From: Marinomonas spartinae
Lineage (GTDB): Bacteria > Pseudomonadota > Gammaproteobacteria > Pseudomonadales > Marinomonadaceae
Length of the DNA stretch: 64,000 bases
NCBI RefSeq assembly: GCF_900089775.1
Contig: NZ_FLOB01000016.1
Span: forward strand, 1 to 64,000
Direction: 5' to 3'
Shown here: positions 11,862-21,788 of the stretch, one piece after another
Numbering within the stretch: the first letter of the stretch is position 1
How the letters are laid out: every line of letters begins with the position of its first letter
The notes under the pieces: model-generated
Told to the model about the DNA's origin: nothing
Seen by the model: only the letters and a program-made list of their open reading frames with translations
Databases searched by the model: none
Made by a program: the position numbers and the translations under genes

Positions 11862-12842
11862 ATGCAACCCACAAAAATACATGATGTTGTGGCCAACGAA
11901 TTTGGCCGAGTAAACGAATATATAGTGTCACAACTGACAAGTGACATTCCTCTCATTGAACAAATCGGCTATTACATTATTAGTAACGGCGGTAAACGCC
12001 TCCGCCCACTAATGGTTCTCCTAGCCGCCAAAGCAAGTCTAAATCTAGATGAAGACAAGCTCGATAAAGCCATCAAAATGGCCACCATTATTGAATTTAT
12101 TCACACATCAACCCTACTTCACGATGATGTGGTCGATGAGTCCGATATGCGTCGCGGCAAAAAGACCGCCAATGAAGAATGGGGTAATGCTCCCAGCGTT
12201 CTCGTTGGCGACTTTTTGTACACTCGAGCGTTTCAATTAATGGTGAGCATCCAAAGCATGGATTGCATGGCGATTATGGCGGAAACCACCAACATTATCG
12301 CGGAAGGAGAAGTACAACAGCTCATTAACTGTGGCGACCCAGATACGACCGAAGAAAATTATTTGAAAGTCATCCAATACAAAACGGCAAAGTTATTCGA
12401 AGGGGCGGCACTGTGTGGTGCTGTCATCGCAAACAGCAGCGATGACATCAAAACGGCACTTAAAAACTATGGCATGTATGTAGGGACAGCCTTCCAATTA
12501 ATTGACGATGTTATGGACTACACCAGTACCACTGAGGAAATGGGCAAAAGTGTGGGGGACGATTTGGCGGAAGGAAAACCAACGCTGCCGTTAATCTACA
12601 CAATGCAGCACGGCAACCCCAACGCCATCAGTCGCGTCCGACACGCCATTGAAACAGGTGGTTTGGAGCAATTAGACACCATCATTAGAGATGTACAGGA
12701 GTGTGGCGCCATTGAGTACACGCAACAGCGTGCTCAAGAACAAGCGGATCTTGCCATTACTGCATTAGCACCTCTCGTTGACTCAGAGTACAAAGAAGCG
12801 CTCATTAATTTAGCCCACGCCTCAGTTAAACGCCGCAACTGA
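11862..12842 (+). CDS. ispB: Octaprenyl diphosphate synthase (polyprenyl synthetase)
   Basis: Trans-prenyltransferase that builds the ubiquinone side chain by repeated addition of IPP. The two Asp-rich motifs are LLHDDVVDESDMRR (near residue 84) and QLIDDVMDYTS (near 211), and GGKRLRPL lies near residue 45. I placed the start at 11862 (MQPTKIHDV), giving 326 residues, the usual IspB length. The chain length (C40) is assumed from the IspB family and the genomic position next to rplU, which is conserved in Gammaproteobacteria. Confidence 0.93.
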   Translation: MQPTKIHDVVANEFGRVNEYIVSQLTSDIPLIEQIGYYIISNGGKRLRPLMVLLAAKASLNLDEDKLDKAIKMATIIEFIHTSTLLHDDVVDESDMRRGKKTANEEWGNAPSVLVGDFLYTRAFQLMVSIQSMDCMAIMAETTNIIAEGEVQQLINCGDPDTTEENYLKVIQYKTAKLFEGAALCGAVIANSSDDIKTALKNYGMYVGTAFQLIDDVMDYTSTTEEMGKSVGDDLAEGKPTLPLIYTMQHGNPNAISRVRHAIETGGLEQLDTIIRDVQECGAIEYTQQRAQEQADLAITALAPLVDSEYKEALINLAHASVKRRN

Positions 12843-12859
12843 TATTTCGCACAGTCTAC

Positions 12860-12901
12860 AAGCCAAAAGAGTCACGTTAACCAGTGACTCTTTTGGCTTT
12901 T
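12860..12901. terminator. Bidirectional intrinsic terminator
   Basis: AGCCAAAAGAGTCAC (12861-12875), an 8-base loop and the perfect complement (12884-12898) form a 15-bp stem with A and T flanks. It closes ispB and also the converging hydrolase gene. Confidence 0.9.
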
Positions 12902-12930
12902 ACTTACCTATACTGATGCGATGTCATGTT

Positions 12931-13845
12931 CTAAGCTGAGCAATCAAAAGAGTCCAACCAACTCTTTACCTGTTGTGCAGCCGCAGCTGGGTCTTCTTGC
13001 ATAAAGCAATGACCTCCTTTTACCGTCACCACCTTAATATTCGGATTCAAACGAGCCGCCAAATGATGAGCCTCTATGAAAAAATCATAGGACGACTCAC
13101 CTTGGATAATATAGGTCGGCACCTTAACCGAACGAATTAGCTGCCATAAGCCTTTCGGATAAGAGGAAAAAACAGCCGCTTCCATCCAAGTAGGGCAACG
13201 CAAATAACATTGTCCGTCTTCGTCTTCTTGAACAGAATAACGAATATAGTCATCGAGACACCGATCTTGCCACCCCTTAAAGGTTCCTCGCCCCTTAAAA
13301 CTGGCTTTCACGTTAGCCAGACTTTCCCAATGTGTGCGACGCCGAGAGGCTTGTCGAACCATAGGTAAACGACGCCTAAACCCCGAAATTCGTACACCTC
13401 GCAACATCCAGATCACTTTGGGTGGATACATCGCCGGATCAAGTAGAACAATTCGATCAAATAAGCCAGGCTCTTGAGCACTCATTAACGCCGTCAAACA
13501 ACCACCAAAGCTATGACCCATGCCAATTCGCTCGGTAGCAGGCAATTGAGGCAAGCGCGACTGCAACGACTTTACAAACCGATTAGCCGTTTCATTCCAG
13601 CCAACAAACTTCTCTCCAGAGGAAGATTCACCATGACCTGCTGCATCTTGTAAAAGCAGATTATAGTCATTAGCAAAATGCGCTAAAAAATGTCGGTAGG
13701 AACCCACCGCAAAACCGTTGCCATGAAGAAAGTGCAGCGACGCTAACGAACTGTTTATCTGAGATTGATAACCCACCACATAATCGCTCTTATTATCAAC
13801 AACATACTGCCAAGGAGCACAAAGCTTGCCGCCAATTTCTATCAT
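12931..13845 (-). CDS. Alpha/beta hydrolase family protein
   Basis: A 304-residue alpha/beta hydrolase of unknown substrate. The oxyanion HGNG motif (residues 41-44), nucleophile elbow GHSFGG (Ser112), a late acidic segment (IIQGESSYD) and GGHCF near residue 280 supply the expected Ser-Asp/Glu-His triad. No signal peptide is seen, so it should be cytoplasmic. It is monocistronic between ispB and fabA on the opposite strand. It resembles the broad alpha/beta fold hydrolase/esterase group; nothing in the neighbourhood defines a pathway. Confidence 0.85.
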   Translation of the reverse strand: MIEIGGKLCAPWQYVVDNKSDYVVGYQSQINSSLASLHFLHGNGFAVGSYRHFLAHFANDYNLLLQDAAGHGESSSGEKFVGWNETANRFVKSLQSRLPQLPATERIGMGHSFGGCLTALMSAQEPGLFDRIVLLDPAMYPPKVIWMLRGVRISGFRRRLPMVRQASRRRTHWESLANVKASFKGRGTFKGWQDRCLDDYIRYSVQEDEDGQCYLRCPTWMEAAVFSSYPKGLWQLIRSVKVPTYIIQGESSYDFFIEAHHLAARLNPNIKVVTVKGGHCFMQEDPAAAAQQVKSWLDSFDCSA

Positions 13846-14030
13846 ACATCTACTCTAATTCATTTTTATCGGGCACATTATGGGCCTAGGATACGAGAAA
13901 AAACATCCCGGCCCCATCGACCAATCACTTTTTCTTGTGCATTGATTCGTAAAAAACACTAAATTTCAGGGCACGAACCCAAAAATATGCCTTTATCAAG
14001 CAAGGTTAGCGCTTTTTTTCTATTCAAACA

Positions 14031-14059
14031 TTCATATTAAGCGCTCAAACCGATATAAT
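14031..14059 (+). promoter_or_regulatory. Candidate fabA-fabB promoter
   Basis: TTCATA (14031-14036), 17-base spacer and a perfect TATAAT (14054-14059), 85 bases before the fabA start codon. I could not recognise a FabR- or FadR-type operator. Otherwise the 298-base gap between the hydrolase and fabA shows nothing distinctive. Confidence 0.5.
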
Positions 14060-14143
14060 CCGCTAGATTTTATACTGCTAACTGGACCACATAACTCAGC
14101 ATAACCCAACGCGTTATTAGCTGGAGGTGGAAATAGGACTATA

Positions 14144-14659
14144 ATGACTAGAGCTTCATCGTTTGAAAAAGACGAACTATTGCAATGTGGCTACGGCGAA
14201 ATGTTTGGTGAAGGTAATGCCCAACTACCCGTAGGTAACATGTTGATGATGGATCGCATCACACGTATCTCAGCCGAAGGCGGAGAACACGGCAAAGGCG
14301 AAATCATAGCTGAGCTAGATATTCACCCCGACCTTTGGTTTTTCCAATGCCACTTTCCTGGCGATCCAGTCATGCCAGGCTGCCTAGGCTTGGATGCAAT
14401 GTGGCAAATTGTTGGATTTTTCCTTGGCTGGAAAGGCAATAAAGGACGTGGACGTGCATTGGGCTGTGGTGAAGTTAAGTTCACAGGACAAATTCTCCCA
14501 ACAGCGAAAAAGGTCACCTTCAATATTCAGTTGAAGCGAGTGATTGAACGTAAATTGGTGATGGGTATTGCTGACGGAAGCGTATCTGTTGATGGACGAG
14601 AAATCTACGTAGCAAAAGACTTGCGCGTTGGTTTGTTCACAACCACTGATAACTTTTAA
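14144..14659 (+). CDS. fabA: 3-hydroxydecanoyl-ACP dehydratase/isomerase
   Basis: Introduces the cis double bond in anaerobic-type unsaturated fatty acid synthesis by dehydrating 3-hydroxydecanoyl-ACP and isomerising trans-2 to cis-3-decenoyl-ACP. The 171-residue hot-dog-fold protein carries the active-site His70 ([15 protein letters not shown]) and the second catalytic Asp84 (GLDAMWQ). Length matches the family. It is followed after 26 bases by fabB, the enzyme that elongates its product, a pairing found in pseudomonads and Oceanospirillales. Confidence 0.97.
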   Translation: MTRASSFEKDELLQCGYGEMFGEGNAQLPVGNMLMMDRITRISAEGGEHGKGEIIAELDIHPDLWFFQCHFPGDPVMPGCLGLDAMWQIVGFFLGWKGNKGRGRALGCGEVKFTGQILPTAKKVTFNIQLKRVIERKLVMGIADGSVSVDGREIYVAKDLRVGLFTTTDNF

Positions 14660-14685
14660 AGAATAAGAGTAAAGAGGCACATTAT

Positions 14686-15897
14686 ATGCGTCGTGTAGTA
14701 GTAACAGGTCTTGGCATTGTCAGTTGTCTTGGCAATGACAAAGAGAGCGTTTTAAACTCCTTGCGCGAGGGCCGTTCTGGTATTCGTTTCGCTGAAGATT
14801 ACAAAGAACATGGCTTTCGCAGCCATGTTTGCGGTCGTATCGATTTAGATAGCGATATTATTGATCGTAAAGCACGTCGCTTCATGGGCGATGCTGCGAC
14901 TTATGCTTATGTTTCTATGCAGCAAGCGATTGCAGACTCAGGCTTAAGCGAAGAGCAAGTATCTAATGTCCGCACTGGCTTAATTGCAGGGTCAGGTGGC
15001 GCATCGGCACAAAACCTAGTGGAATCAGCTGACACGCTACGTGAAAAAGGCGTAAAGCGTGTTGGACCTTACCGTGTCACACAAACCATGGGGAGCACGG
15101 TATCAGCTTGTTTGGCGACTCCCTTTAAAATCAAAGGTGTAAACTACTCAATCACCTCCGCTTGCTCAACCAGCGCCCACTGTATTGGTAATGCCATGGA
15201 GCTGATTCAGCTAGGCAAACAGGATGTAGTGTTTGCAGGTGGTGGCGAAGAAGAGAGCTGGGAACAAACTTGTATGTTTGATGCTATGGGTGCCTTATCG
15301 TCTAAATACAATGACACTCCTGAAATCGCGTCTCGCGCCTATGATTCAAACCGTGATGGCTTTGTTATCGCTGGCGGCGGTGGCATCCTTGTTCTTGAAG
15401 AACTGGAACATGCGAAAGCGCGTGGTGCAAAAATTTATGCTGAGGTCGTCGGCTATGGCGCCACATCGGATGGTTACGACATGGTCGCTCCATCTGGCGA
15501 AGGGGCGGTTCGTTGCATGCAAATGGCTATGAGCACCATTGATGGCAAGATAGACTACATCAACACTCATGGTACCAGTACACCAGCGGGTGACATGAAA
15601 GAGTTACAGGCGGTGAACGAAACCTTTGGTGAGAATATCCCTGCGGTCAGTTCAACCAAGTCCTTATCTGGTCACTCTCTAGGTGCGGCAGGCGTTCATG
15701 AAGCCATCTATTGCTTATTAATGATGGAAAACAAATTCATTACAGCCTCGGCTAACATTGACGAACTTGATCCAGCAGCAGGACACATCCCTGTTGTGAC
15801 CACACGTCAAGATGATGTAGATTTGAACCTGATTATGTCTAACAGCTTTGGCTTTGGTGGCACAAACGCCAGCTTAGTATTCAAAAAATATCAGTAA
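14686..15897 (+). CDS. fabB: Beta-ketoacyl-ACP synthase I
   Basis: Condensing enzyme that elongates cis-3-decenoyl-ACP, essential for unsaturated fatty acids. The 403-residue thiolase-fold protein has the nucleophile Cys160 ([10 protein letters not shown]), the two catalytic His motifs [11 protein letters not shown] and SGHSLGAAG, and the C-terminal glycine-rich [10 protein letters not shown]. Pairing with fabA and the FabB-type sequence distinguish it from FabF. A terminator follows. Confidence 0.97.
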   Translation: MRRVVVTGLGIVSCLGNDKESVLNSLREGRSGIRFAEDYKEHGFRSHVCGRIDLDSDIIDRKARRFMGDAATYAYVSMQQAIADSGLSEEQVSNVRTGLIAGSGGASAQNLVESADTLREKGVKRVGPYRVTQTMGSTVSACLATPFKIKGVNYSITSACSTSAHCIGNAMELIQLGKQDVVFAGGGEEESWEQTCMFDAMGALSSKYNDTPEIASRAYDSNRDGFVIAGGGGILVLEELEHAKARGAKIYAEVVGYGATSDGYDMVAPSGEGAVRCMQMAMSTIDGKIDYINTHGTSTPAGDMKELQAVNETFGENIPAVSSTKSLSGHSLGAAGVHEAIYCLLMMENKFITASANIDELDPAAGHIPVVTTRQDDVDLNLIMSNSFGFGGTNASLVFKKYQ

Positions 15898-15913
15898 TAG
15901 CGGCGCGCCGCTA
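15898..15913. repeat. Perfect 16-bp palindrome after fabB
   Basis: TAGCGGCGCGCCGCTA is its own reverse complement and begins at the base after the fabB TAA stop, supplying a second stop (TAG) in frame. It contains an 8-base GGCGCGCC core, rare in this A+T-leaning region. It could be a compact RNA hairpin protecting the transcript end. Confidence 0.6.
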
Positions 15914-15923
15914 AGCTCAAATA

Positions 15924-15973
15924 AAAAAGCCGCAGCCTTTTTCTTATTCAAGAAGTAAGCTGCGGCTTTTTAT
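15924..15973. terminator. Bidirectional terminator between fabB and plsC
   Basis: AAAAAGCCGCAGC (15924-15936) pairs with GCTGCGGCTTTTT (15959-15971), with A/T tails on both sides. It serves the converging fabB and plsC transcripts. Confidence 0.85.
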
Positions 15974-16008
15974 TATCAAAGCGATCACAAAAGAAAGTCG
16001 CAACGAGT

Positions 16009-16749
16009 CTATGCGCCTTTTGGCAATTTCGCCATTTCAGCTCGCATCCAAGCGGTCATTTCATCGTGCAATTGCCCCGTTTTCTTACCTTCCGACTCAA
16101 TCACAGGTCCAATCACCACACGAATCGCACCAGGCTTTTTCAAAAAGCTCTTACTTGGCCAAGCGTACCCCGCATTATGCACCACAGGCAAAATCGGCAC
16201 ATTGGCGGATGTTGCCAGCATAGCCGCCCCTTTGTTGAATTCTTTCTCTTCTGTTGGTTTAGTACGTGTCCCCTCAGGAAAGATCAATACTGATCGGCCA
16301 TCTTCCAAACGTTCTTTACCCTGACTCATAATTTGTTTCAACGCATTCGTGCGTTTAGAGCGATCAATGGCAATCGGCTGCACCATACGAAGACCCCACC
16401 CAAAAAACGGCACTGACAACAGCTCTTTCTTCAAGACGGTGGATACTGGTGCCATCAGAACTTGCAGAACGTAAGTCTCCCATTCACTCTGATGATTTGC
16501 TACCAGCACAACCGGACGCTCTTTGTTAATGTGCTCCCGCCCTATGATTTCAATTTTTACCCCACACAAAACCCGAAAAACAAACAACAACCCTTTATTA
16601 TGCAAATTCAACACAGGCTGACGTGCATTTTTAGGTAAGATGATGGTGGCAAACGGTGCCATCAGTCCGAATAACACGGTCGATAGCATGTAGTAAACAA
16701 AAAACACGGTGGAACCGACCCAGGATCTTAACAACGTCCCGATACTCAT
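16009..16749 (-). CDS. plsC: 1-acyl-sn-glycerol-3-phosphate acyltransferase (PlsC-like)
   Basis: Inner-membrane enzyme that acylates lysophosphatidic acid to phosphatidic acid. The 246-residue protein has an N-terminal hydrophobic segment, the HX4E catalytic motif in ANHQSEWE (near residue 86) and the glycerophosphate-binding FPEGTRT (near 158). It follows a second acyltransferase gene by 18 bases, so the pair is probably one transcript. Genomes of this group often hold several PlsC paralogues, so the gene symbol marks the family rather than the main enzyme. Confidence 0.85.
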   Translation of the reverse strand: MSIGTLLRSWVGSTVFFVYYMLSTVLFGLMAPFATIILPKNARQPVLNLHNKGLLFVFRVLCGVKIEIIGREHINKERPVVLVANHQSEWETYVLQVLMAPVSTVLKKELLSVPFFGWGLRMVQPIAIDRSKRTNALKQIMSQGKERLEDGRSVLIFPEGTRTKPTEEKEFNKGAAMLATSANVPILPVVHNAGYAWPSKSFLKKPGAIRVVIGPVIESEGKKTGQLHDEMTAWMRAEMAKLPKGA

Positions 16750-16767
16750 TAGTCATTACCTTACTGG

Positions 16768-17877
16768 TTATACGTTTATATATTTTTGCTTTTGTTTTAG
16801 TGGATTAGCATACATAGCCAACACCGTCTCACGCAGCGCCTCTGGACACGTTTGCATATACACCTCAAACGCACTGTCTGTTGCGGGCAATCCTTGCTGC
16901 ATAGCAAACGCCGACTCATTACTGGGCTGAATCGCGTAATGAGTGACTACTTGACGGTCGACTTCCGCTACAAAGTCTTCAGGCGTCTCAATGCCCTCTG
17001 TGGTGATGACATCTCCAAAGGTGACAACCACTTTACCTTTCTGTCCCACAATACCATTTTTGATGCTATCAATGTCTTCAAACTCTGCTTTCTCGTAATT
17101 ACCCGTCGTCGATTTTTGGTGCAACTCCCGCGCCTTATCAAACGCACACGGATCGTATTCGTAGGAAATCGAGACTGGCACCACATTAAGATTGGCCATG
17201 GCCTCAGGAAAAGCTATTTTCTCTTTCTTCTGGCTCATGTAGAACATTTTAATGATCGCAGGGTCCGTTTGATCGACACCGTCTTTCGCACGACCTTCTT
17301 TCTGCGCAATCCAAATATTACAGTGTTCTTTGGTTATCGAATGGGTGATATAGGAAGATAACTGTCCAAAAGCCGCCATCATTTCACGGATTCCATTGGC
17401 AGAGCGCTTCACAATAAAGCTTTTATTCAGACGCATTAAGTCAGACACAAAAGGACGACGCAGTAAATTATCCCCAATGGCGATTCGTACGGTATCCAGA
17501 CCCGCCATGTACAAGCCATAGTTAACAAATGCCGGATCCATCGCAATGTCGCGGTGATTCGACAAAAATAAATACCCCACGTTCTTGTTAAGTTTATCGA
17601 TACCTCGGTACTCAACATCTGAGGTCGTGTTTTTGATCATACGCTCCATGTAATTCGCTACACCTGTCTGAAAATCACGAACATTACGAATGCCTGAAAA
17701 CTGTCGTTTAAGAGCCATTTTCACCAACAGTGATAAGGGCCCTCTAAGGAATGTTGGCCAGTTAGGAAAACGAAAGCCTATGATGGTATTAATAAAATCC
17801 GGTGTTTGTAACAAATTTTGCAACACCCCGACGACTTCATCGTCGTTGTAAGGGCGTATATCATGAAACTGATCCAT
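16768..17877 (-). CDS. Lysophospholipid/glycerol acyltransferase family protein
   Basis: A 369-residue acyltransferase of the PlsC/PlsB fold but of a separate subfamily. The catalytic block reads SNHRDIAMD (near residue 107), where His and Asp are separated by five residues instead of the usual four; as I recall, related family members carry the same NHRDI-D arrangement. AQKEGRAKDG (near residue 192) stands where FPEGTRT would be. It is longer than PlsC because of an N-terminal region of about 85 residues. The acceptor lipid is unknown. It sits directly upstream of plsC. Confidence 0.75.
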   Translation of the reverse strand: MDQFHDIRPYNDDEVVGVLQNLLQTPDFINTIIGFRFPNWPTFLRGPLSLLVKMALKRQFSGIRNVRDFQTGVANYMERMIKNTTSDVEYRGIDKLNKNVGYLFLSNHRDIAMDPAFVNYGLYMAGLDTVRIAIGDNLLRRPFVSDLMRLNKSFIVKRSANGIREMMAAFGQLSSYITHSITKEHCNIWIAQKEGRAKDGVDQTDPAIIKMFYMSQKKEKIAFPEAMANLNVVPVSISYEYDPCAFDKARELHQKSTTGNYEKAEFEDIDSIKNGIVGQKGKVVVTFGDVITTEGIETPEDFVAEVDRQVVTHYAIQPSNESAFAMQQGLPATDSAFEVYMQTCPEALRETVLAMYANPLKQKQKYINV

Positions 17878-18111
17878 TTAATTTTCCGCTAATAAAAACG
17901 ATAACGTTTTTGTTATTTAAATATTTACTCAAAGCTAAACACCAAGAGACCACAAAAAGATAGACGAAAAGACCGAGTTTATAGACCAGCAACGCGGGCT
18001 TTGAGTCTTTTTTGCATGCCTATGACGGTTAGCTTTTAATTTTGAACCTGGCACGGAGGCCAGATTCATTATCACTACGCTAGAAACTATCGACAATACG
18101 ATAGCCTCGCT

Positions 18112-21033
18112 CTATAGGGTCTGAATATCAAACCCAAGACTTTCAAGCTCTGCACGTCGTGCATTCGATGTGACAACGGCAACACTTTCATTCTCTTTAG
18201 TCAGATAGGCTTTCGTCACCGCTTTTAACTGATCAATAGTCACCGCTAAAATATTGGCACGAAAAGCTTCTCGGTATTCAAGGGAGCGGCCATGTAACTT
18301 AACATAAAAGTCACTTTGCGCTTCTCCCGCAGGAGAGCTTGGCTTATCCATGGATCCGATCACGCCCAAAATAGCTTCTTCCAGCGCCGCAGCCGAGTGC
18401 TCCTCATTCAGCATCCATTCAATAGAGGCATCAAAATCCGCTAACGTTTCAGTCAAACGCGGGTCACGGTAGGAATAAAAACGGAATGCGCCACTGCTAC
18501 CATCAAAGCTTGCACCACCACCGTAAGCACCTCCCTGTTCACGAATGGCTCGGTGTAAGAAGCCATTACGCAAAAAGCCGCCTAGCACATTGAGCGCCGC
18601 CACATCAGGATGGTCCCCTGATACCGTACGGAATGATTTACTACAGAAGCTTACTTGCGTTGCCGTTAGCCATGCTGTTTTCACTCGAGTATCCACAGGC
18701 GCTAAAGCAAACGCTGCCTGACTATCCCCCTGCGGTAAGTCAGCAAATACCGTTTGCGCATTGTCTAACACACTTGCTTCGTGCTGTGGCTCTGCCACCA
18801 ACAATAGCTGTTTTTTCGCAGTAAGCAATTTGCCATGTAAACGTTTGAACACAGTCATTACGTTTTCAACAGCGGCGTTATCGGCTTTCATCGCGTCATC
18901 TAAGGCAATCGCAGAACGAATACCAGACATACCGCCCCATTGTTCCTGTCTTGCCGACAAACCTGACACGCCTGCCGAGGCGGCTGTCATGGCTAAAGAA
19001 TGGCCTTGTCCCGTAATAGACTGCTCGCGACGGGCACGACGCTGCGCCACCAACTCTTTGACTCGAGCAATTTCATCAAAGCGCACATTCATCATGGTGT
19101 CTTTTAATAACTCACTCATGGCTTTGACATTCGGCACTAACGCTTTGCTAGACAAAATAAAATAGCCGTTAAGATCTTGCCGATCTTCTATGGTCGCACG
19201 GATCGAATTTGATGCGCCAAGCCCTCCACACACCAGGGACTGACGCTCTTGGACGGCAAGGTAATCTTGATCACCGATGCCCAGCTCCGTCAAGACAGAC
19301 GAGAACAGAGGCAAATGCTCTGTCTCCTCTTCGTCGAGCTCAGGTAAATCAATCACTAACTGCTGATAAACCAAGCCATTGGTTCCCTGAGGATAAAAAG
19401 TAATGGGCAAATCGCTTGAGACTTTCTCGCTGTCATACACAGGCAAGCTGGCCGGCACATCTTCTAGGCCTACTTTTGGTAAGATGCTCATATCATCCAC
19501 CTGTGACTGACGGGCTTTCAGCGCCTCACTGCGGGCGACTATGTCCGCTTTCTGTTCGTCGCTTAACGCCGCTTTAATTCTGCTCAAACGGTCTTTTTCC
19601 GCCTGATTTCGACGTGTTTCCAATGCATCATCAGGACTTAACGTGAGCGTGACTCGGTGGGCGTTAGACAACAATAAATTCTGGATCAAGTTTGGAATGT
19701 ATTGCGGGTCGCGCACTTTTTCTCGCATGGCCTCGATCACCGGATCCAGATCCAATTGCGCGATCACATCCCCAGAATGCACGGCTGTCGACAAGCCAGC
19801 TAGAATCAATTGTAAGCCATATGGGTAGCTGCCACCACCAATTTCACGTTGACTCAACTCCAATTGATGTAACATCGCATCGACCGTTTCTTGCGGCACA
19901 CCGTGTTGAGCAATGCCCTCCAATGTAGACAGAATCAAGGCTTCCACTTTGGTCGTGTTTTCACGCTTCACGCCTTCTAAGCCACACATGAAGCTCATTT
20001 CTTTATTGCTGTCTTCTAAACCACAAAAAGGCGACGGCGCGCGACCAAGGTCACTGTTCTCTAACACACGACGCAATGGCGACGCACTGTTGTCTAATAA
20101 CACATTGGATAATAACTGTGCTTCAAATTGTTGCGTCAGATCGATGCTTTCACCCAGCAACCACCCCACAACGACATGGCTACCATCTTCTTTCACTTCA
20201 TCTGCCGCGTAGCCTTCTTCCACTCGAATAGGAGAGAAATAGCGTTTCGCATTCGGCACACTCACTTGCGTATCCAAACGCTCAAAACGGCTTAAGACCT
20301 TCTCCTCAAATTCCGCTTGTAGCGTTTCTACTGGAATATCACCAAAGGTCATAAATACCGCATTGGATGGGTGATAATGGGTCCGGTAAAATGCCAACAA
20401 ATCTTGATAAGACAAATCAGGAATATCACTCGGCTCACCGCCAGAGTTAAAATGATAGGTATTATTGGGGAACAGATATTTGGTCAGTGTTTGCCACAGC
20501 ACAGAGGTGGTAGAGCTCATCGCGCCTTTCATTTCATTAAACACAACCCCTTTAAAGGTCAACTCTGACTCAGGGTTAGTTGGCTCCGCGAATTCTAAAC
20601 GATGACCTTCTTGGGAAAAGTCCAATTCATCCAAACGTGAGAAAAAGACTGCATCCAGATAAACCCCTAGTAGGTTATGAAAATCCTTTTTGTTTTTACT
20701 GGCAAAAGGATACGCAGTCCAGTCAGATGAGGTAAACGCATTCATGAAGGTATTCAGCGAGCGACGAATCATCATAAAAAATGGATCACGAACAGGAAAA
20801 CGCTCAGAACCACACAATACGGTATGCTCTAAAATATGCGCCACACCGCAAGAATCTGTTGGCACGGTTTTTAATCCAACCAAAAAGACGTTTTCATCGT
20901 TGTCCGATGCGATGTGAAAATGTTTAGCGCCGGTTACGGTATGTTCGAACTCTTGAACAGTCACGTTCAAGGCCTCGATAAACTCACTGCGCAAATAGGT
21001 AAACGCAGGATGGTGCGCGGTACGATTTGTCAT
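18112..21033 (-). CDS. M16 family zinc metalloprotease (PreP-like)
   Basis: A 973-residue insulinase-family peptidase resembling the presequence protease (M16C) branch. The inverted zinc motif HXXEH is at 66-70 (HILEH), with the distal zinc-binding Glu expected in the QEGHRLEF region near 145. Two homologous halves are joined by an M16C-associated linker, with an R/Y-type signature in the last quarter (GGAYGGGASFD). No signal peptide is visible, so it probably degrades peptides in the cytoplasm. It is monocistronic, with a GAGG ribosome site 8 bases before the ATG. Confidence 0.88.
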   Translation of the reverse strand: MTNRTAHHPAFTYLRSEFIEALNVTVQEFEHTVTGAKHFHIASDNDENVFLVGLKTVPTDSCGVAHILEHTVLCGSERFPVRDPFFMMIRRSLNTFMNAFTSSDWTAYPFASKNKKDFHNLLGVYLDAVFFSRLDELDFSQEGHRLEFAEPTNPESELTFKGVVFNEMKGAMSSTTSVLWQTLTKYLFPNNTYHFNSGGEPSDIPDLSYQDLLAFYRTHYHPSNAVFMTFGDIPVETLQAEFEEKVLSRFERLDTQVSVPNAKRYFSPIRVEEGYAADEVKEDGSHVVVGWLLGESIDLTQQFEAQLLSNVLLDNSASPLRRVLENSDLGRAPSPFCGLEDSNKEMSFMCGLEGVKRENTTKVEALILSTLEGIAQHGVPQETVDAMLHQLELSQREIGGGSYPYGLQLILAGLSTAVHSGDVIAQLDLDPVIEAMREKVRDPQYIPNLIQNLLLSNAHRVTLTLSPDDALETRRNQAEKDRLSRIKAALSDEQKADIVARSEALKARQSQVDDMSILPKVGLEDVPASLPVYDSEKVSSDLPITFYPQGTNGLVYQQLVIDLPELDEEETEHLPLFSSVLTELGIGDQDYLAVQERQSLVCGGLGASNSIRATIEDRQDLNGYFILSSKALVPNVKAMSELLKDTMMNVRFDEIARVKELVAQRRARREQSITGQGHSLAMTAASAGVSGLSARQEQWGGMSGIRSAIALDDAMKADNAAVENVMTVFKRLHGKLLTAKKQLLLVAEPQHEASVLDNAQTVFADLPQGDSQAAFALAPVDTRVKTAWLTATQVSFCSKSFRTVSGDHPDVAALNVLGGFLRNGFLHRAIREQGGAYGGGASFDGSSGAFRFYSYRDPRLTETLADFDASIEWMLNEEHSAAALEEAILGVIGSMDKPSSPAGEAQSDFYVKLHGRSLEYREAFRANILAVTIDQLKAVTKAYLTKENESVAVVTSNARRAELESLGFDIQTL

Positions 21034-21206
21034 TCTCTACCTCGATTGAATTAGAATACGATGACTTATAATGTTTGGGACTGCCTGCCAAGACTCAAGG
21101 CCGCAAAATGTTGAAATTATAGCAAAGATGTCAGTTTTACTGCACGAACTTCACACAAAGCTTTTCTTTTTACTGACGCTAACATCCCATTATCTCGGTG
21201 ATCCGT

Positions 21207-21788
21207 TCAGCGTTTTTGGTGTTTTTCCCAGTTTTCTAGGCGGGCTTTCTCGCTTTTTTTAAACAGGACATACACAGCACCAAGGCCACCATGGTGGCGT
21301 TGTGCGCTATGAAAGGCCATGACCATGTCTAAATCCCTCAACCATTTATTAATATAGCTCTTAATCGTCGCTTGGTTATCTGGATCGGGGGTACGGTCTC
21401 CCTTGCCGTGAACAATCACCGCCACGCGAATGTCGTTACGCAAACAATCTTCCGCAAACTGATAGACTAACTCCCGTGCTTGAGCCACTGTACGACGATG
21501 CAGGTCCAACCGCGACTCGATAGCATATTTGCCTTGTCTTAAGCGCTTAAACACTCCATCTTGAACCCCTGGGCGTTTATACTCAAGCATGTCATTAGGC
21601 AACACCTTCTGCACATAGTCATGGGATAAATGATTACTATCCGCTTCTTGGGCAATGACTGCCGCCCGTTTTCTAGCCTGAAAATCGACAGCAGGGCCTT
21701 TTTTGCCTAAATATACCTCGCCCCTTTCTAGCGGCTTAATCCCCGCTACTTCTTGAGCAAACAAAGATGGATCATCTTCGTCTTTCAC
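21207..21788 (-). CDS. smrA: Smr-domain DNA endonuclease SmrA
   Basis: A 193-residue protein with a C-terminal Smr domain (LDLHRRTV near residue 94, VIVHGKG near 125, HGGLGAVYVL near 165), the signature of MutS2 C-terminal-like nucleases. The N-terminal half is charged and typical of the stand-alone SmrA/YdaL group. The start is a GTG at 21788 with GAGGAT 8 bases upstream. The cellular role of SmrA is not well settled. It sits alone between the M16 protease and the catabolic island. Confidence 0.85.
   Translation of the reverse strand: MKDEDDPSLFAQEVAGIKPLERGEVYLGKKGPAVDFQARKRAAVIAQEADSNHLSHDYVQKVLPNDMLEYKRPGVQDGVFKRLRQGKYAIESRLDLHRRTVAQARELVYQFAEDCLRNDIRVAVIVHGKGDRTPDPDNQATIKSYINKWLRDLDMVMAFHSAQRHHGGLGAVYVLFKKSEKARLENWEKHQKR

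Noticed and set aside
15346..15570. Antisense open frame within fabB and similar long antisense frames in rpoC, fusA, tuf and the M16 gene
   Set aside because: All lie fully inside strongly supported genes and show codon-shadow composition without ribosome sites.
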